Of a stretch of DNA of 59,784 bases, positions 8,139 through 16,964 are shown piece after piece. The notes below the pieces were generated by a model. That model searched no databases. It was given only the letters and a program-made list of their open reading frames with translations, and had not been told where the DNA came from. The first letter of the stretch is position 1, and each line of letters begins with the position of its first letter. Source of the DNA: Desulfovibrio sp. (GTDB lineage Bacteria; Desulfobacterota; Desulfovibrionia; Desulfovibrionales; Desulfovibrionaceae); NCBI GenBank assembly GCA_031272405.1, contig JAISTW010000066.1, forward strand, positions 1 through 59,784, in the 5' to 3' direction. The translations under genes were made by a program, and so were the position numbers.

Positions 8139-9574
8139 CAGCGGCCCTCCATCCGCCTGACGAGGCCTGTGGTGGAACAACCTTCCGTCAGACGCGCCAA
8201 ATACACCCTGCCGCCGCAAGCCTTGACCACATCCGCGCCCACGACATCCTGCTCGGCGTAGTCGGCTCCCTTGACCAAAACATCAGGCTTGACGGCCTCA
8301 ATAAGGGAACGTGGCGTGTCCTCATCAAAAAGAATCACGGCATCCACGCCGCGCAGGGCGGCAATGAGCAAGGCTCGGCTCTGCTCGTCCTGAATGGGAC
8401 GCTCCGGCCCCTTGAGCCGTTTGACCGAAGAATCGCTGTTCAGGGCCACGACAAGTCTGTCACCCTGAACTGAACACTGCTGCACGAGGGAAATATGCCC
8501 AGGGTGCAGCAGGTCAAAACATCCGTTGGTGAAGACGACGCTTTCGCCGCCGCGCCGCCATTCCTCAATTTTATCCAGCAAAGACGAAAGGTTGTAGAGC
8601 TTGGGGTTGAGCGAGTTTTCCCGCAGTGCCTGGTTGAGTTCCACGAGGCTCACCGGAGACGTACCCACCTTGCCCACTACAATGCCGGCGGCGGCGTTGG
8701 CCGTGGCCGCGCTTTGCCGCCAGTCCATGCCCATGGCCACACAGGCCGCGAGAGTCGCGATGACCGTGTCGCCCGCTCCGGAAACGTCCGCCACTTCGCG
8801 GGCCACATCCCGTATGTAGTACGGTTCCGCATCGGATTCAAAAAGCGCCATGCCCTTGGGCCCGCGGGTAACCAGCAGGCGCTCGAAGGCAAAACGTTCG
8901 CGCAGAGCGGCCGCCAGAACATGGCGCTCCCCGGCTTCGTCAAAGGATTGGCCGCACACGGCCGCAAATTCCGCGCTGTTGGGCGTCACGCACTGCGCGC
9001 CCGCATAGCGGGCCCAATCCACCCCCTTGGGATCAACCAGCACAGGGACGCCGAGTCCGCGCGCCAGGGTGATGACGCGGGAACACAGGTTCTCCCCGTC
9101 GGCAAGCGCCGACAGAACGCCCTTGCCATAGTCCGAAAGAACCACCGCCCCGCAACCGGAAAGCATGGCCCGGACTTTTTGAGCAAGCTCCCTGTGCTCT
9201 TCCGCCGCGAGAGGCCGGCTGGCTTCCTCGTCGCAGCGCAACAATTGCTGACCGTGGGCCATAATTCTGGTTTTGCGCGTGGTGGGCCGTGTTTTGGAGA
9301 CAATCAGGCCGGCCTTGATCCCTTCCCCTTCCAGCAGGTTTTGCAAGGTCTTTCCAGATTCGTCGTCCCCCGCAAGGCCGACAAGCAGCGCTCCCGCTCC
9401 AAGCCGGGCCAGATTGCGGGCCACGTTGGCCGCGCCGCCAGGCACGGACCAGCGTTCCCGCACGCGGGCCACAGGCACGGGCGCTTCCGGCGAGATACGG
9501 TCCACAAGGCAGGAAATGTAATGATCCAGCATGACATCGCCCACAACCAAAACACGGGCGCCGTCAAAATTCAC
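8138..9574 (-). CDS. hldE: bifunctional heptose 7-phosphate kinase / heptose 1-phosphate adenylyltransferase
   Basis: About 478 residues combining two activities of ADP-heptose synthesis for LPS inner core. Residues 1-320 are a PfkB/ribokinase-type kinase (VVGDVMLDHY, GGAANVARNLARLG, DVSGAGDTVIATLA with the catalytic Asp). Residues 345-478 are a cytidylyltransferase-fold adenylyltransferase (VFTNGCFDLLHPGHI, with the HPGH motif). The GTG start is chosen because AAGGAG lies 7 bases upstream, whereas the longer ATG frame has none. A promoter fits at 9609-9637. Glk follows with a one-base overlap. Confidence 0.93.
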   Translation of the reverse strand: MNFDGARVLVVGDVMLDHYISCLVDRISPEAPVPVARVRERWSVPGGAANVARNLARLGAGALLVGLAGDDESGKTLQNLLEGEGIKAGLIVSKTRPTTRKTRIMAHGQQLLRCDEEASRPLAAEEHRELAQKVRAMLSGCGAVVLSDYGKGVLSALADGENLCSRVITLARGLGVPVLVDPKGVDWARYAGAQCVTPNSAEFAAVCGQSFDEAGERHVLAAALRERFAFERLLVTRGPKGMALFESDAEPYYIRDVAREVADVSGAGDTVIATLAACVAMGMDWRQSAATANAAAGIVVGKVGTSPVSLVELNQALRENSLNPKLYNLSSLLDKIEEWRRGGESVVFTNGCFDLLHPGHISLVQQCSVQGDRLVVALNSDSSVKRLKGPERPIQDEQSRALLIAALRGVDAVILFDEDTPRSLIEAVKPDVLVKGADYAEQDVVGADVVKACGGRVYLARLTEGCSTTGLVRRMEGR

Positions 9575-9608
9575 CGGGAATCTCCTTGGATAAACGGGAC
9601 ATGCGCGC

Positions 9609-9637
9609 AGAATACCGTATCGGGCCGAACATTGCAA
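9609..9637 (-). promoter_or_regulatory. sigma70-type promoter of hldE-glk
   Basis: On the minus strand TTGCAA (9632-9637) and TATTCT (9609-9614) are 17 bases apart, about 35 bases before the hldE GTG. The -35 lies within the loop of an 8-bp perfect stem (9622-9629 GGGCCGAA with 9646-9653), which may be the end of the upstream operon or a regulatory site. Confidence 0.55.
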
Positions 9638-9661
9638 AGGGGGATTTCGGCCCGCCCTGTC

Positions 9662-10948
9662 TCATCCGTGCCTTCCTCCTATACGCTGTTTGATGGCGCC
9701 GTCCGGGCTGAAGGAAAGCTGTTCCGCCTCCCCTGCGACGCTGACGCGATCGTCGGGGAGTTCGTCGAGCAACGCTTCGGTGACGTAGCATTCCGTCAGA
9801 AAAAGCGTGTTGGGAATGACGATGAGACGCGCCTTTTCCGCGGGCACGCTCCCGGACAAACAACGGAATATGGTTTCCACCAGTTCCCGTTCCGTGTCGA
9901 ACCAGATGGGAATGGCGCCCCGTTTGGGGAACGTCCCCGTAAGACAGTTGAGATAGGTCGGCTTGCGGTCTATTTTGTCTACCAGCTTGCGGGTTGTGAA
10001 ATCCGCAAGACCGATGCCTATGGCGTTGCCGTGCGACTCCTCGGAGAGATCCAGCACCGCGAGATAGCGCACGAACGGGCTTTCCGGCTCCGGTTCCCCC
10101 TGGATGGAGAGTCGGCCCACGATATTGGTGTCAATACCCGTGCCGCTGTAGTTTTTCCCCATCTCCTCGACTATGAGGGCGTCGAGACGAACGGCGGGGA
10201 GCGAGGGCATAAGCTCTTTGGAGTAGAGAAGCAGTTCACTTTCCTCCCGGATCATGTCCGCGGCCGAAATGGCCCTGATGAGCGCCGTCTCCTCATAGGC
10301 GTTTTCAACAAGGGCGATGCCGCCGGGCACGGGCATTTTTTCCAGAATCACCCTGCCCACGTCCTCAAGCAGTATGGGCAGATCAGTCGCCTTGCCCTGA
10401 CTGTGGAATTGCCGCGCGCCCATGGGGCCGCCCAAACCCACGACCAGCTTCTTTATCAGTCCGCTCTCGAGCTTCCCTTTGAAGGATGTGTGGGTTTTCA
10501 CCCTGTTGATGGGAATGACGGCATCCACGGCAAAAACGGACTCAAGCATATAGGCGTGCAGCCCCCGGGAGGTCACGCCTATTTCTCTGCCTTCGGCGCA
10601 GGTGACAATTTCCGCGTGCAGGGCCGTTTCGGTAATGCCCAGGCTGTCCAGAAGCTCCTTCTGGCCTTGCGGCGTGCCACCGCCGTGGCTGCCCATAGCG
10701 GCCAGCAGCACAGGCCTGGCCCCGGTTTCGCGCACAACGGCCAAGGCGGCCCGCAGCATGGAGACGATATTTTGAATGCCTCTGCTGCCAACCGTAATGC
10801 CCACTGTTTTGCCCGGACCAATGTCAGTTGCGCGCAGCAGTTTTTTCATTTCGCCGGTCATGGCGGCTTCAATATCATCTACTTTCGGTCTGGGAAAGGT
10901 CTGGCGTATTTTTACCAGTCTGGGGAGGGATATGTCGGCTGCGCTCAC
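9662..10948 (-). CDS. LarA-like (DUF2088) lactate-racemase-domain protein
   Basis: 428 residues with a GTG start preceded by AAGGAG at 6 bases. The sequence shows a DUF2088/LarA-like layout: ITVGSRGIQNIVSML, AAMGSHGGGTPQGQ, NRVKTHTSFKGKLESG and VVGLGGPMGARQFH. LarA itself is a nickel-pincer lactate racemase, and this broader family includes racemases and epimerases of other hydroxy acids. Here it follows genes for a lactate/glycolate-type dehydrogenase, which fits interconversion of hydroxy-acid stereoisomers before oxidation. Whether the pincer-binding lysine is conserved cannot be settled without an alignment, and no larB, larC or larE is in the window. Confidence 0.75.
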   Translation of the reverse strand: MSAADISLPRLVKIRQTFPRPKVDDIEAAMTGEMKKLLRATDIGPGKTVGITVGSRGIQNIVSMLRAALAVVRETGARPVLLAAMGSHGGGTPQGQKELLDSLGITETALHAEIVTCAEGREIGVTSRGLHAYMLESVFAVDAVIPINRVKTHTSFKGKLESGLIKKLVVGLGGPMGARQFHSQGKATDLPILLEDVGRVILEKMPVPGGIALVENAYEETALIRAISAADMIREESELLLYSKELMPSLPAVRLDALIVEEMGKNYSGTGIDTNIVGRLSIQGEPEPESPFVRYLAVLDLSEESHGNAIGIGLADFTTRKLVDKIDRKPTYLNCLTGTFPKRGAIPIWFDTERELVETIFRCLSGSVPAEKARLIVIPNTLFLTECYVTEALLDELPDDRVSVAGEAEQLSFSPDGAIKQRIGGRHG

Positions 10949-11024
10949 AAAAAACTCCTTTTTGGCGTTGACGCGGGGAACTTTTGTCGGCGACCGGGGA
11001 TGCCCCCGGCCGCCAAAATCGAGG

Positions 11025-11216
11025 TCAACTGAACATGCCGATGACGTTGACGCCGATAGTGATCCAGAGCACGACGGCGGCCGTGAAGATGGTCAACAGC
11101 TTGTGCTGCACAATGGTCATGCCCTCGGGAGTGGGGATGAGCCAGACCAGACGTCCGATGGCGACAGCGGCGGTCAGCCCGTATTTTTGACCCAGTTCCT
11201 CAAATTTGTTGGCCAT
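11025..11216 (-). CDS. 63-residue membrane protein resembling a DASS carrier N-terminus
   Basis: A short frame with an excellent AGGAGG ribosome site 5 bases from its ATG. Residues 1-50 (FEELGQKYGL, then LVWLIPTPEGMTIVQHKLL and a hydrophobic helix) look like the first helices of a DASS organic-acid carrier, compare PPPEGLSPTAWKIFAI in the carrier at 236. It then ends abruptly at GVNVIGMFS. Either an internally deleted carrier or a genuine small membrane protein. It sits between the Fe-S subunit and the LarA-like gene, where a lactate or hydroxy-acid carrier would be expected. Confidence 0.6.
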   Translation of the reverse strand: MANKFEELGQKYGLTAAVAIGRLVWLIPTPEGMTIVQHKLLTIFTAAVVLWITIGVNVIGMFS

Positions 11217-11246
11217 GAATTCCTCCTGTCGTGAGACGATGCAGGG

Positions 11247-11288
11247 TTAATTGAACATTCCTATCCAGATCCAGCAGGTATACGCCAT
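11247..11288 (-). pseudogene. 13-codon remnant resembling the end of the adjacent small membrane protein
   Basis: The reading frame MAYTCWIWIGMFN ends TAA at 11247. Its last codons (TGGATC...GGAATGTTCAATTAA) parallel the end of the 63-residue protein just downstream (TGGATC...GGCATGTTCAGTTGA). It has no clear ribosome site. It may be the last scrap of a tandem copy or of a carrier C-terminus. Confidence 0.3.
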
Positions 11289-11317
11289 GAAGGTTGAATG
11301 TGAATGAAGTTATTATG

Positions 11318-12451
11318 TCAGACGCTCACCACATCAAGCCAGTGATGGACGGAAGTCCCTTTGGGGGCGGCGGCGGAAAGCTGCATGGCGCAACCGCTGC
11401 ACCCGGTGAGAATATCGCGGGCGGAAGAGGGAAAGGAAGCAAGGCAGGCGTCCGCCATGCGCATGGAAAGATCGGGGTCCGTCATTTTCAGCACCCCGCC
11501 CATGCCGCAACAGACATCGGCGCCTTTTTTCAACCCCGGCACAATGTCGGCCAGGAACGGCTGATCCCTGTCGCCGTTGGCGCCCCAGTGGCAGGGATGG
11601 TGATAACCGTATTCGGCGGGTTTGTCCGGCGTAATTTCCGCTTGCGCGCCCGCGAGCAGGGTGGAAAGGGGAGTCAGGCTCTTTTTCCAGAGCGCCGCGT
11701 CTTCTCCCTGAAGAACTTTTTCCGCGTACTCGGCCAGACTGTGATGACAGGAGGCGCAGAAGGCCGCTATGCGCGGCCGCCCGAGTTCCTTCCAGACCGC
11801 GGTGTTTTTTTCCTGCATGGCGTGCATGGCCTTGTACTGCCCGGCATGATGGAGCGTGCCGCCGCAGCAGACAAAGGAGGACGAGTCGAGCGCCGTATAG
11901 CCCCAGGCCTTCAGCAGCTTCTCTGTTTTGGCCCGCCACAGGGGACGCGCGTTGTTGGCCGTGCAGCCGGCAAAGACCACAACGGGCGTGGGATCCACCG
12001 TGACGGCGGGATTTTTTTTGAGCACCACCCAGGGTTTGCCCTCTTTGGGGGCGGGCAGGGCTTTCGCCATCGCAAGGGAAGAACGCAGGGGTCCAGGCGT
12101 GACGGCGTCGGGCGTCAAGGATGCGAAAAAACCAAGGGCAGGCCAGAATGGTCCCATATGGCTGATCCATAATTCCCACATGTACTGCGTCCAGTGAGGA
12201 TGCGTCGAGCGCACGTCCGCCAGCAGATCCGCGGTGGAAAGTTTTCTGGCGCAGACATCCTTGCAGCGCCCGCAACCCGCACAGAGCCGGGAAAGGAATT
12301 TCACCCGCTCCCAGGGCAGAGGAGAGTCGCCGTTGTCAATGGGCTCCATCAGAATGCGCTTGCCCTTGGGCGAGTATTGTTCGCGCTTGTATTGCTGATA
12401 GACGGGGCAGACATTCAGGCATTCGCCGCATTGTGTGCAACCGCGTTTCAT
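11318..12451 (-). CDS. GlcF/LldF-like Fe-S subunit with CCG domains
   Basis: 377 residues. Two N-terminal [4Fe-4S] motifs are visible, CTQCGECLNVCP (residues 5-16) and CAGCGRCKDVC (about 57-67). Two CCG-type (DUF3483/heterodisulfide-reductase-like) domains follow, with FVCCGGTLHHAG, AFCASCHHS, ADVCCGMGG and TGCSGCAMQL. This is the electron-transfer partner of glycolate oxidase or D-lactate dehydrogenase, passing electrons from the flavin subunit towards the quinone pool or other carriers. The ATG follows the stop of the FAD subunit by one base, with AAGGGA upstream, so the two are translated together. Confidence 0.9.
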   Translation of the reverse strand: MKRGCTQCGECLNVCPVYQQYKREQYSPKGKRILMEPIDNGDSPLPWERVKFLSRLCAGCGRCKDVCARKLSTADLLADVRSTHPHWTQYMWELWISHMGPFWPALGFFASLTPDAVTPGPLRSSLAMAKALPAPKEGKPWVVLKKNPAVTVDPTPVVVFAGCTANNARPLWRAKTEKLLKAWGYTALDSSSFVCCGGTLHHAGQYKAMHAMQEKNTAVWKELGRPRIAAFCASCHHSLAEYAEKVLQGEDAALWKKSLTPLSTLLAGAQAEITPDKPAEYGYHHPCHWGANGDRDQPFLADIVPGLKKGADVCCGMGGVLKMTDPDLSMRMADACLASFPSSARDILTGCSGCAMQLSAAAPKGTSVHHWLDVVSV

Positions 12452-12452
12452 C

Positions 12453-13826
12453 TCAGTATCCCTTGTTTGGATTCAAAATTCCCTTGGGATCGAAAACCTT
12501 GCGGATCTGCCGCATCATGGCATGCTCCGCTTCGCCGAGCTGTCTGCCTACGTCCTTGAGACAACCGCCGCCGTGTTCGCCGGAGATGCTGCCCCCGAAT
12601 TCCAGCACGGCGTCGTCAAGCTCGTGATGTGTTTTTTCGGTGCGTCTTTTGTCGTCCGGGTCCGAAGCGTCATAATGGAGATTGGCGTGAATGTTGCCGT
12701 CGCCCGCGTGGCCAAAGGCGATAAGCCGCTTGCCGTTGTTGTGTGCTATTTCCTCAAAACGGCGCACAGCCGCAAGCAATTGTCCCCGGGGCACGGCCAT
12801 GTCGCCGCCGATACGGTCGGGGCCGAGCACATACGAACCTGCCGAAATGCGGCGACGGTAGGCCCAAAGCTTGTTTTCCTCAGCCGCGCCCACCCCCTGC
12901 GTCTGCCAAAGGGAATCGTCAAGCTGCCGGCCCAAACGGGCGACTTCAAGGGGAAGCGTTTCCTTACATCCATCCACCTGAAAGAGCAAAAGGGAGTTGA
13001 CCGTCTCCGGCCAGGGAATTTCCCCGGTCTGCCTCAGAATGTCCAAAACGGTTTCATTCATGAACTCGACGGCGGTGGGAAGAATGCCGGCCGCAAACAC
13101 CTTGCCCATGGAGATGAGAGCCGCGTCCAGGGAGGGATACCCGGCAAGCACGGAGGCGGATGACTCGGGCTTGGGGAGGAGTTTCAGAATAAGCCTGGTG
13201 AGAATGCCCAGCGTTCCTTCCGAGCCCGCCATAAAGCGCGTCATGTCCAATCCGATGACGTCCTTGTGCGTTCGTCCGCCCAGTTTGAGAAGCCCGCCGC
13301 CGGGCAGAACCACATCACAACCGAGGACATAGTCGCGGGTCACGCCGTATTTCACGGCCTTGAGCCCTCCGGCGCAGGTGGACACGTTGCCGCCGATGGA
13401 CGTGGCCTTGCCGCTGGCTGGGTCGGGCGGATAGAAGACGCCCAGCTTTTCGCATTCGGACTGAAAAGTGGCGGTACAGACGCCCGGCTCCACTTCCGCC
13501 ACGAAATCCGTGATCGAAATGTCCAGAATTCTGTCCATCCCAAGCGTGGAAAGAACAATGCCGGGCACAGTAGGAACACATCCGCCGGAAAGACTGGTGC
13601 CCCGTCCACGTGGATGGATCACGACACATTCGGCGTCGGCCCAGGCCATGACTTTCCGCACCTGTTCCGTATTCGCCGGCCAGATCACGGCAAACACCTT
13701 TCCGGTCCGCAGGCTGGCGTCAGACGAATAAATCTGCGTGACTTCCGGTTCAAAATTCACGCCTTCGCCAAGGGCGTCCTTCAAGAATGTTTTATGGGCT
13801 TCGGTAAGTTCAGTCGCGTAAGACAT
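12453..13826 (-). CDS. FAD-linked oxidase subunit, D-lactate/glycolate dehydrogenase (GlcD-like)
   Basis: About 457 residues; start set at the ATG (MSYATELTEAH) with GGGAG 5 bases upstream. The PCMH-type FAD domain shows VIHPRGRGTSLSGGCVPT, DPASGKATSIGGNVSTCAGG and YGVTRDYVLG; the C-terminal FAD-oxidase domain ends with GHAGDGNIHANLHYD and ISGEHGGG. These are family marks of D-2-hydroxyacid dehydrogenases (GlcD, DLD). With the adjacent Fe-S protein it would oxidise D-lactate or glycolate at the membrane, a central carbon and electron source for sulfate reducers. Substrate identity is inferred from family only. Confidence 0.9.
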   Translation of the reverse strand: MSYATELTEAHKTFLKDALGEGVNFEPEVTQIYSSDASLRTGKVFAVIWPANTEQVRKVMAWADAECVVIHPRGRGTSLSGGCVPTVPGIVLSTLGMDRILDISITDFVAEVEPGVCTATFQSECEKLGVFYPPDPASGKATSIGGNVSTCAGGLKAVKYGVTRDYVLGCDVVLPGGGLLKLGGRTHKDVIGLDMTRFMAGSEGTLGILTRLILKLLPKPESSASVLAGYPSLDAALISMGKVFAAGILPTAVEFMNETVLDILRQTGEIPWPETVNSLLLFQVDGCKETLPLEVARLGRQLDDSLWQTQGVGAAEENKLWAYRRRISAGSYVLGPDRIGGDMAVPRGQLLAAVRRFEEIAHNNGKRLIAFGHAGDGNIHANLHYDASDPDDKRRTEKTHHELDDAVLEFGGSISGEHGGGCLKDVGRQLGEAEHAMMRQIRKVFDPKGILNPNKGY

Positions 13827-13982
13827 GCGCAGCTCCCTGTCTATGAATTCATTGATGACAATTTTCCGACCATGTGTCGGCCATCGGCCCAATATCCGAT
13901 GAGTCTCCCTTTCGCTTTTCGCCGCCCACGGCACGCGGCTCCAGTTGCAAGGCGATGATCAGCCCGAAAACCTGACTCCCTG

Positions 13983-14620
13983 TCAGGGCAATCTGGTTAT
14001 GCAAAACTGTTCGTCGTGTCCGAGTATCTCCGCTTTGCACAGCTTGCCCGAGGCAACCGCGATAATTTCGCTGTAAATCTCGTTGCCCATCTCATCCATT
14101 GTGCGCTCGCCCGTCAGGACTTTGCCGGCGTTGACGTCGATGTTTTCACGCATCCTTTCAAAAGTGCGCGGATTGCCGGTTATCTTGAGTACCGGAACAC
14201 CGGGGAAACCCGACGGCGTGTCGCGAACCGATTTCTATGGCCTAGAGGGTGTCGCCCACATTCTGAATGACGACGGTTTCCAGCATGTTGCCTGTGGGCG
14301 CGATGCCCTCGGCCAATTCACGGGAGGAGAATCGCTCGCACCCAAGCCCTACTACGACCACTCCGGCGAAATTGGGATTTTTTCCGATGCCGATGAGCGT
14401 TCTGGAGGATGGGATCGCCCTTTTTCAAAACGCGCAGGGCCATTTTGTGGCCAAAGGCGATATCCTCCAACGCCTGTAGGTCATACTCACCGCCCTGGCC
14501 CCGGACAAGACAAATCTCGCCTTGGGGCACATCGGCGGGAACAACACCCACGTTATCCGACGGATCCAGCGCCAGAGCGACCTTGCGTCCGCCCATGCAC
14601 AAAAAATCGTTGCTTTCCAT
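13983..14620 (-). pseudogene. UxaA-family (altronate/galactarate dehydratase) pseudogene with several internal deletions
   Basis: The frame from ATG at 14620 gives an intact N-terminal SAF-type domain (ALALDPSDNVGVV, then IAFGHKMALRVLKKGDPIL). Near 14405 the homology jumps frame to IGIGKNPNFAGVVVVGLGCE and ELAEGIAPTGNMLETVVIQ of the catalytic part. A TAG at 14242-14244 interrupts it, and after another jump near 14220 the C-terminal end resumes as RDTPSGFPGVPVLKITGNP and FERMRENIDVNAG, ending TGA at 13983. A full-length UxaA is around 500 residues; only about 210 codons remain, in three frames. The promoter at 14766-14795 still looks intact. Confidence 0.8.
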
Positions 14621-14765
14621 GCCTTCTCCCGGAACCAAATTTGATTCGCTCGCGTGAAACGCCTTTGCCGGGCAAATGAGAACGTTGGGTTAATGTGAAG
14701 AAAAGATAAAAAGAAAAAACCGCTCGCTGGAAGAAAAATCAAGTCACGGCAAATAATTGGTCATT

Positions 14766-14795
14766 ATTTTATTCTTCCGGCAATGCCGGTGTCAA
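14766..14795 (-). promoter_or_regulatory. promoter with operator-like palindrome in its spacer
   Basis: On the minus strand a consensus TTGACA (14790-14795) and TAAAAT (14766-14771) are 18 bases apart. The spacer contains the perfect palindrome CCGGC-ATT-GCCGG (14777-14789), an ideal place for a repressor to block RNA polymerase. It faces the uxaA pseudogene and, beyond it, the dehydrogenase genes, so it may be the promoter of the whole hydroxy-acid operon. Confidence 0.6.
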
Positions 14796-14814
14796 CAGAA
14801 AAATACATCGTGAT

Positions 14815-15627
14815 TTATTTTTCCAGCAACAGGGATTTCAGAAAGCCCAGAATACCGCGTTGTTCCGGCACCGGCGGGATATCGCCCTCGCCTGACCACT
14901 CGTTCGCGGCCAATGCGCTTTCCCAGCCTTCCGCCGGGGCCGCGATCTCCTTCAATTCGCGTTTGCGGCAGTGCAAAACGCCTTCTTCCAGAGTGTATAT
15001 CGTGTCGCAGTATTCGGCCATTTTGGGGTCATGAGTCACCATAACCAGGCATACGCCGCCGCAATGGCACAGCGCGCGGAAATTTTCCATAATATGGCTG
15101 CTGGTGCGGACGTCCAGAGCGCCGGTGGGTTCGTCGGCCAGCAGAATGCGCGGATTGTTGACCATGGCTCTGGCAATGGCCGCGCGCTGTTGTTCGCCGC
15201 CGGAAAGACGGTTGCTGCGATAATGCACCCGCGCGGTCAGGCGCACCAGATCCAGGGCGCGTATAACCCGTTCCCAGCGCTCCTTCGGGGGTATTCCTTC
15301 ATAAATGAGGGGGAACTCCACATTTTCAAAAACGGTGGAATGGTCAAAAAGGTTGGAAGACTGCATCACAAAACCCATGTTTACACGCCGAAAAGCCGCT
15401 GTCTGTTCCCGGTTTAAACTGAAAACATCCGTGCCGAGAATTTCCAGCCGGCCGGAGTCCGGCGCGTGCAGCATGCCCAAAATGTGCAGCATGGTGGACT
15501 TGCCGCAGCCGGAAGGTCCCATGACGGCGACCATCTCTCCGGCCTCGGCTTCCATGTCGACTCCACGCAAGACCGGATCAAAACCGGCGTAACGCTTGTG
15601 CAGATCTCTGGCCAAAATAACAGGCAT
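14815..15627 (-). CDS. ABC transporter ATP-binding protein (MacB/LolD type)
   Basis: 270 residues. Walker A is GPSGCGKST, the Q-loop region is [12 protein letters not shown], the signature is [15 protein letters not shown] and Walker B is [12 protein letters not shown] followed by a HDP switch. These features and the LDVRTSS segment place it in the MacB/LolD/FtsE group, which power mechanotransmission rather than classical transport. It carries a C-terminal extension of about 40 residues rich in acidic and Trp residues. It follows the FtsX-type permease by 9 bases, forming a two-gene unit. Confidence 0.9.
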   Translation of the reverse strand: MPVILARDLHKRYAGFDPVLRGVDMEAEAGEMVAVMGPSGCGKSTMLHILGMLHAPDSGRLEILGTDVFSLNREQTAAFRRVNMGFVMQSSNLFDHSTVFENVEFPLIYEGIPPKERWERVIRALDLVRLTARVHYRSNRLSGGEQQRAAIARAMVNNPRILLADEPTGALDVRTSSHIMENFRALCHCGGVCLVMVTHDPKMAEYCDTIYTLEEGVLHCRKRELKEIAAPAEGWESALAANEWSGEGDIPPVPEQRGILGFLKSLLLEK

Positions 15628-15636
15628 AAGGAAAAC

Positions 15637-16827
15637 CTATTCAAATCTCAGTGCTGTGACGACATCCATGCGGCTGGCCTGGATCGCCGGGTATAGACCG
15701 CCTGCCACGCCGATAACGGCTGAAAAAACGATGCTCGCCAGACTGCTTGTCGCCAGCAGCCCATAAGAAAATCCGGTGTCCAGAAGCGCGGCGCCCGTTT
15801 CCACCAACAAAGCGCCCACAATGATACCCAAAAATCCGCCTGTCACGGCCTTGCACAGAGCTTCGGCCAAAAACTGGGCCAGGATGTCGGCATCCGAACC
15901 GCCCATGGCCTTTTTCAGTCCCACTTCACGCGTACGGGCGCGCACGGCGGCAAAGGTGCCCGTCCAGATGCCGAAGCCGCCCAGCATCAGGGAAGCCGCG
16001 ATGCCGAGCCACAGCAGGCTTTCCACCCACATGAAGGTGAACCTGATGCGCTTGAGCTGATCTTCCTGCGTTTCCAGCCGCACATAGGGGGCGGCCTGAT
16101 GCGAGCGCACGACATCAGGGATGAGCTTGACCAACCCGGCCACGTCCTCCCAACCTGTGGCCCGCACGTACAGACGGGTTACCTTGCCGCCGCCCCAGTT
16201 ACGATCAATCATGGAGGTGATGGGCAAAAAGCCGCCCCGACGCTGGGAACCGAGCATGACTCCGGTAATGACGCCCACAACTTCAAAGACTTCCTTGTCC
16301 AGAAAAAGGAATTTGCCCAAAGACTGTCCGGCCCCGCCGTAGAGGTCGCGCGCCGCGTCAAGGCCCAGCAGGCAAACGCGTCGGCGCCCGCTCACGTCCT
16401 CCGCCGTGAGCAAACGTCCGGCCACGGCCTCAAGAGAAAAAGTTTCGGCGTAATATTCATCCACCCCGATAAAGCTGACCTGCAGGGAACGCTCGCCTTC
16501 TCCGCGCAGGTTGAAGGAAACATTGTTCCGGATGTTGCGGCTGACCATGTACACGCCGGGCAGCCCTTCAATGGCCCTGACCGTTTCGGGATAAAACTCC
16601 CGAACAGGCTGCCCCGGGTACTGGCTGTCGGTCATGAGTACGTTGATGACGTTCACTCCGCCCATGAGCACCATATCCTGACCGATCTTATAGCGGATTT
16701 CCCGTCCGAGCACCGCCAGCACGATATAAGCGGTTATGCCCAGGGCGATGGAGAGCACGACGCCGTAATTGCGCTGGCGCACCACCTGCCGCAGGCTGAT
16801 TCGAAAAAGATCCGACATGGCGATCAT
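15637..16827 (-). CDS. FtsX/MacB-like ABC permease
   Basis: 396 residues. One transmembrane helix near residues 20-40 (YGVVLSIALGITAYIVLAVL), a periplasmic MacB-type domain of about 200 residues (ending in the KLIPDVVRSHQ region), then three helices around 275-375 separated by ARTREVGLKKAMGGSDADILAQFL, the coupling segment of FtsX domains. Such MacB/LolCE-type proteins extrude peptides, lipids or lipoproteins through the envelope. GGAG lies 7 bases before the ATG. No membrane-fusion (MacA) partner is present, so the cargo is open. A strong promoter lies at 16860-16888. Confidence 0.85.
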   Translation of the reverse strand: MIAMSDLFRISLRQVVRQRNYGVVLSIALGITAYIVLAVLGREIRYKIGQDMVLMGGVNVINVLMTDSQYPGQPVREFYPETVRAIEGLPGVYMVSRNIRNNVSFNLRGEGERSLQVSFIGVDEYYAETFSLEAVAGRLLTAEDVSGRRRVCLLGLDAARDLYGGAGQSLGKFLFLDKEVFEVVGVITGVMLGSQRRGGFLPITSMIDRNWGGGKVTRLYVRATGWEDVAGLVKLIPDVVRSHQAAPYVRLETQEDQLKRIRFTFMWVESLLWLGIAASLMLGGFGIWTGTFAAVRARTREVGLKKAMGGSDADILAQFLAEALCKAVTGGFLGIIVGALLVETGAALLDTGFSYGLLATSSLASIVFSAVIGVAGGLYPAIQASRMDVVTALRFE

Positions 16828-16859
16828 GCTTTCGCTCCGGAAAACTTGTTGAATATATC

Positions 16860-16888
16860 AATATACACCCGCTCCGCCCGGCTGTCAA
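16860..16888 (-). promoter_or_regulatory. consensus sigma70 promoter of the ABC pair
   Basis: On the minus strand TTGACA (16883-16888) and TATATT (16860-16865) are exactly 17 bases apart, about 35 bases before the permease ATG. Confidence 0.65.
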
Positions 16889-16909
16889 AGCAGAAAATGC
16901 CCGTACCTG

Positions 16910-16936
16910 TTGACAATTTCGACGTGGGGATATAGG
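16910..16936 (+). promoter_or_regulatory. candidate promoter of lnt
   Basis: TTGACA at 16910-16915 and TATAGG at 16931-16936 are separated by 15 bases, shorter than ideal. It is divergent from the ABC promoter 22 bases away, so the two may interfere with each other. Confidence 0.4.
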
Positions 16937-16964
16937 AAGTGCAAAAAACAGACACTGCGGGACA

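Noticed and set aside
8495-11032. 845-codon plus-strand open frame across hldE and the LarA-like gene
   Set aside because: It is antisense to two well-recognised genes with ribosome sites, has no family signal and an odd His/Gly/Arg-rich composition typical of reverse frames of GC-rich genes.
13827-13982. possible small gene between the uxaA remnant and the FAD oxidase
   Set aside because: Short frames exist but none has a ribosome site or recognisable similarity; it is best regarded as leader or decayed sequence.
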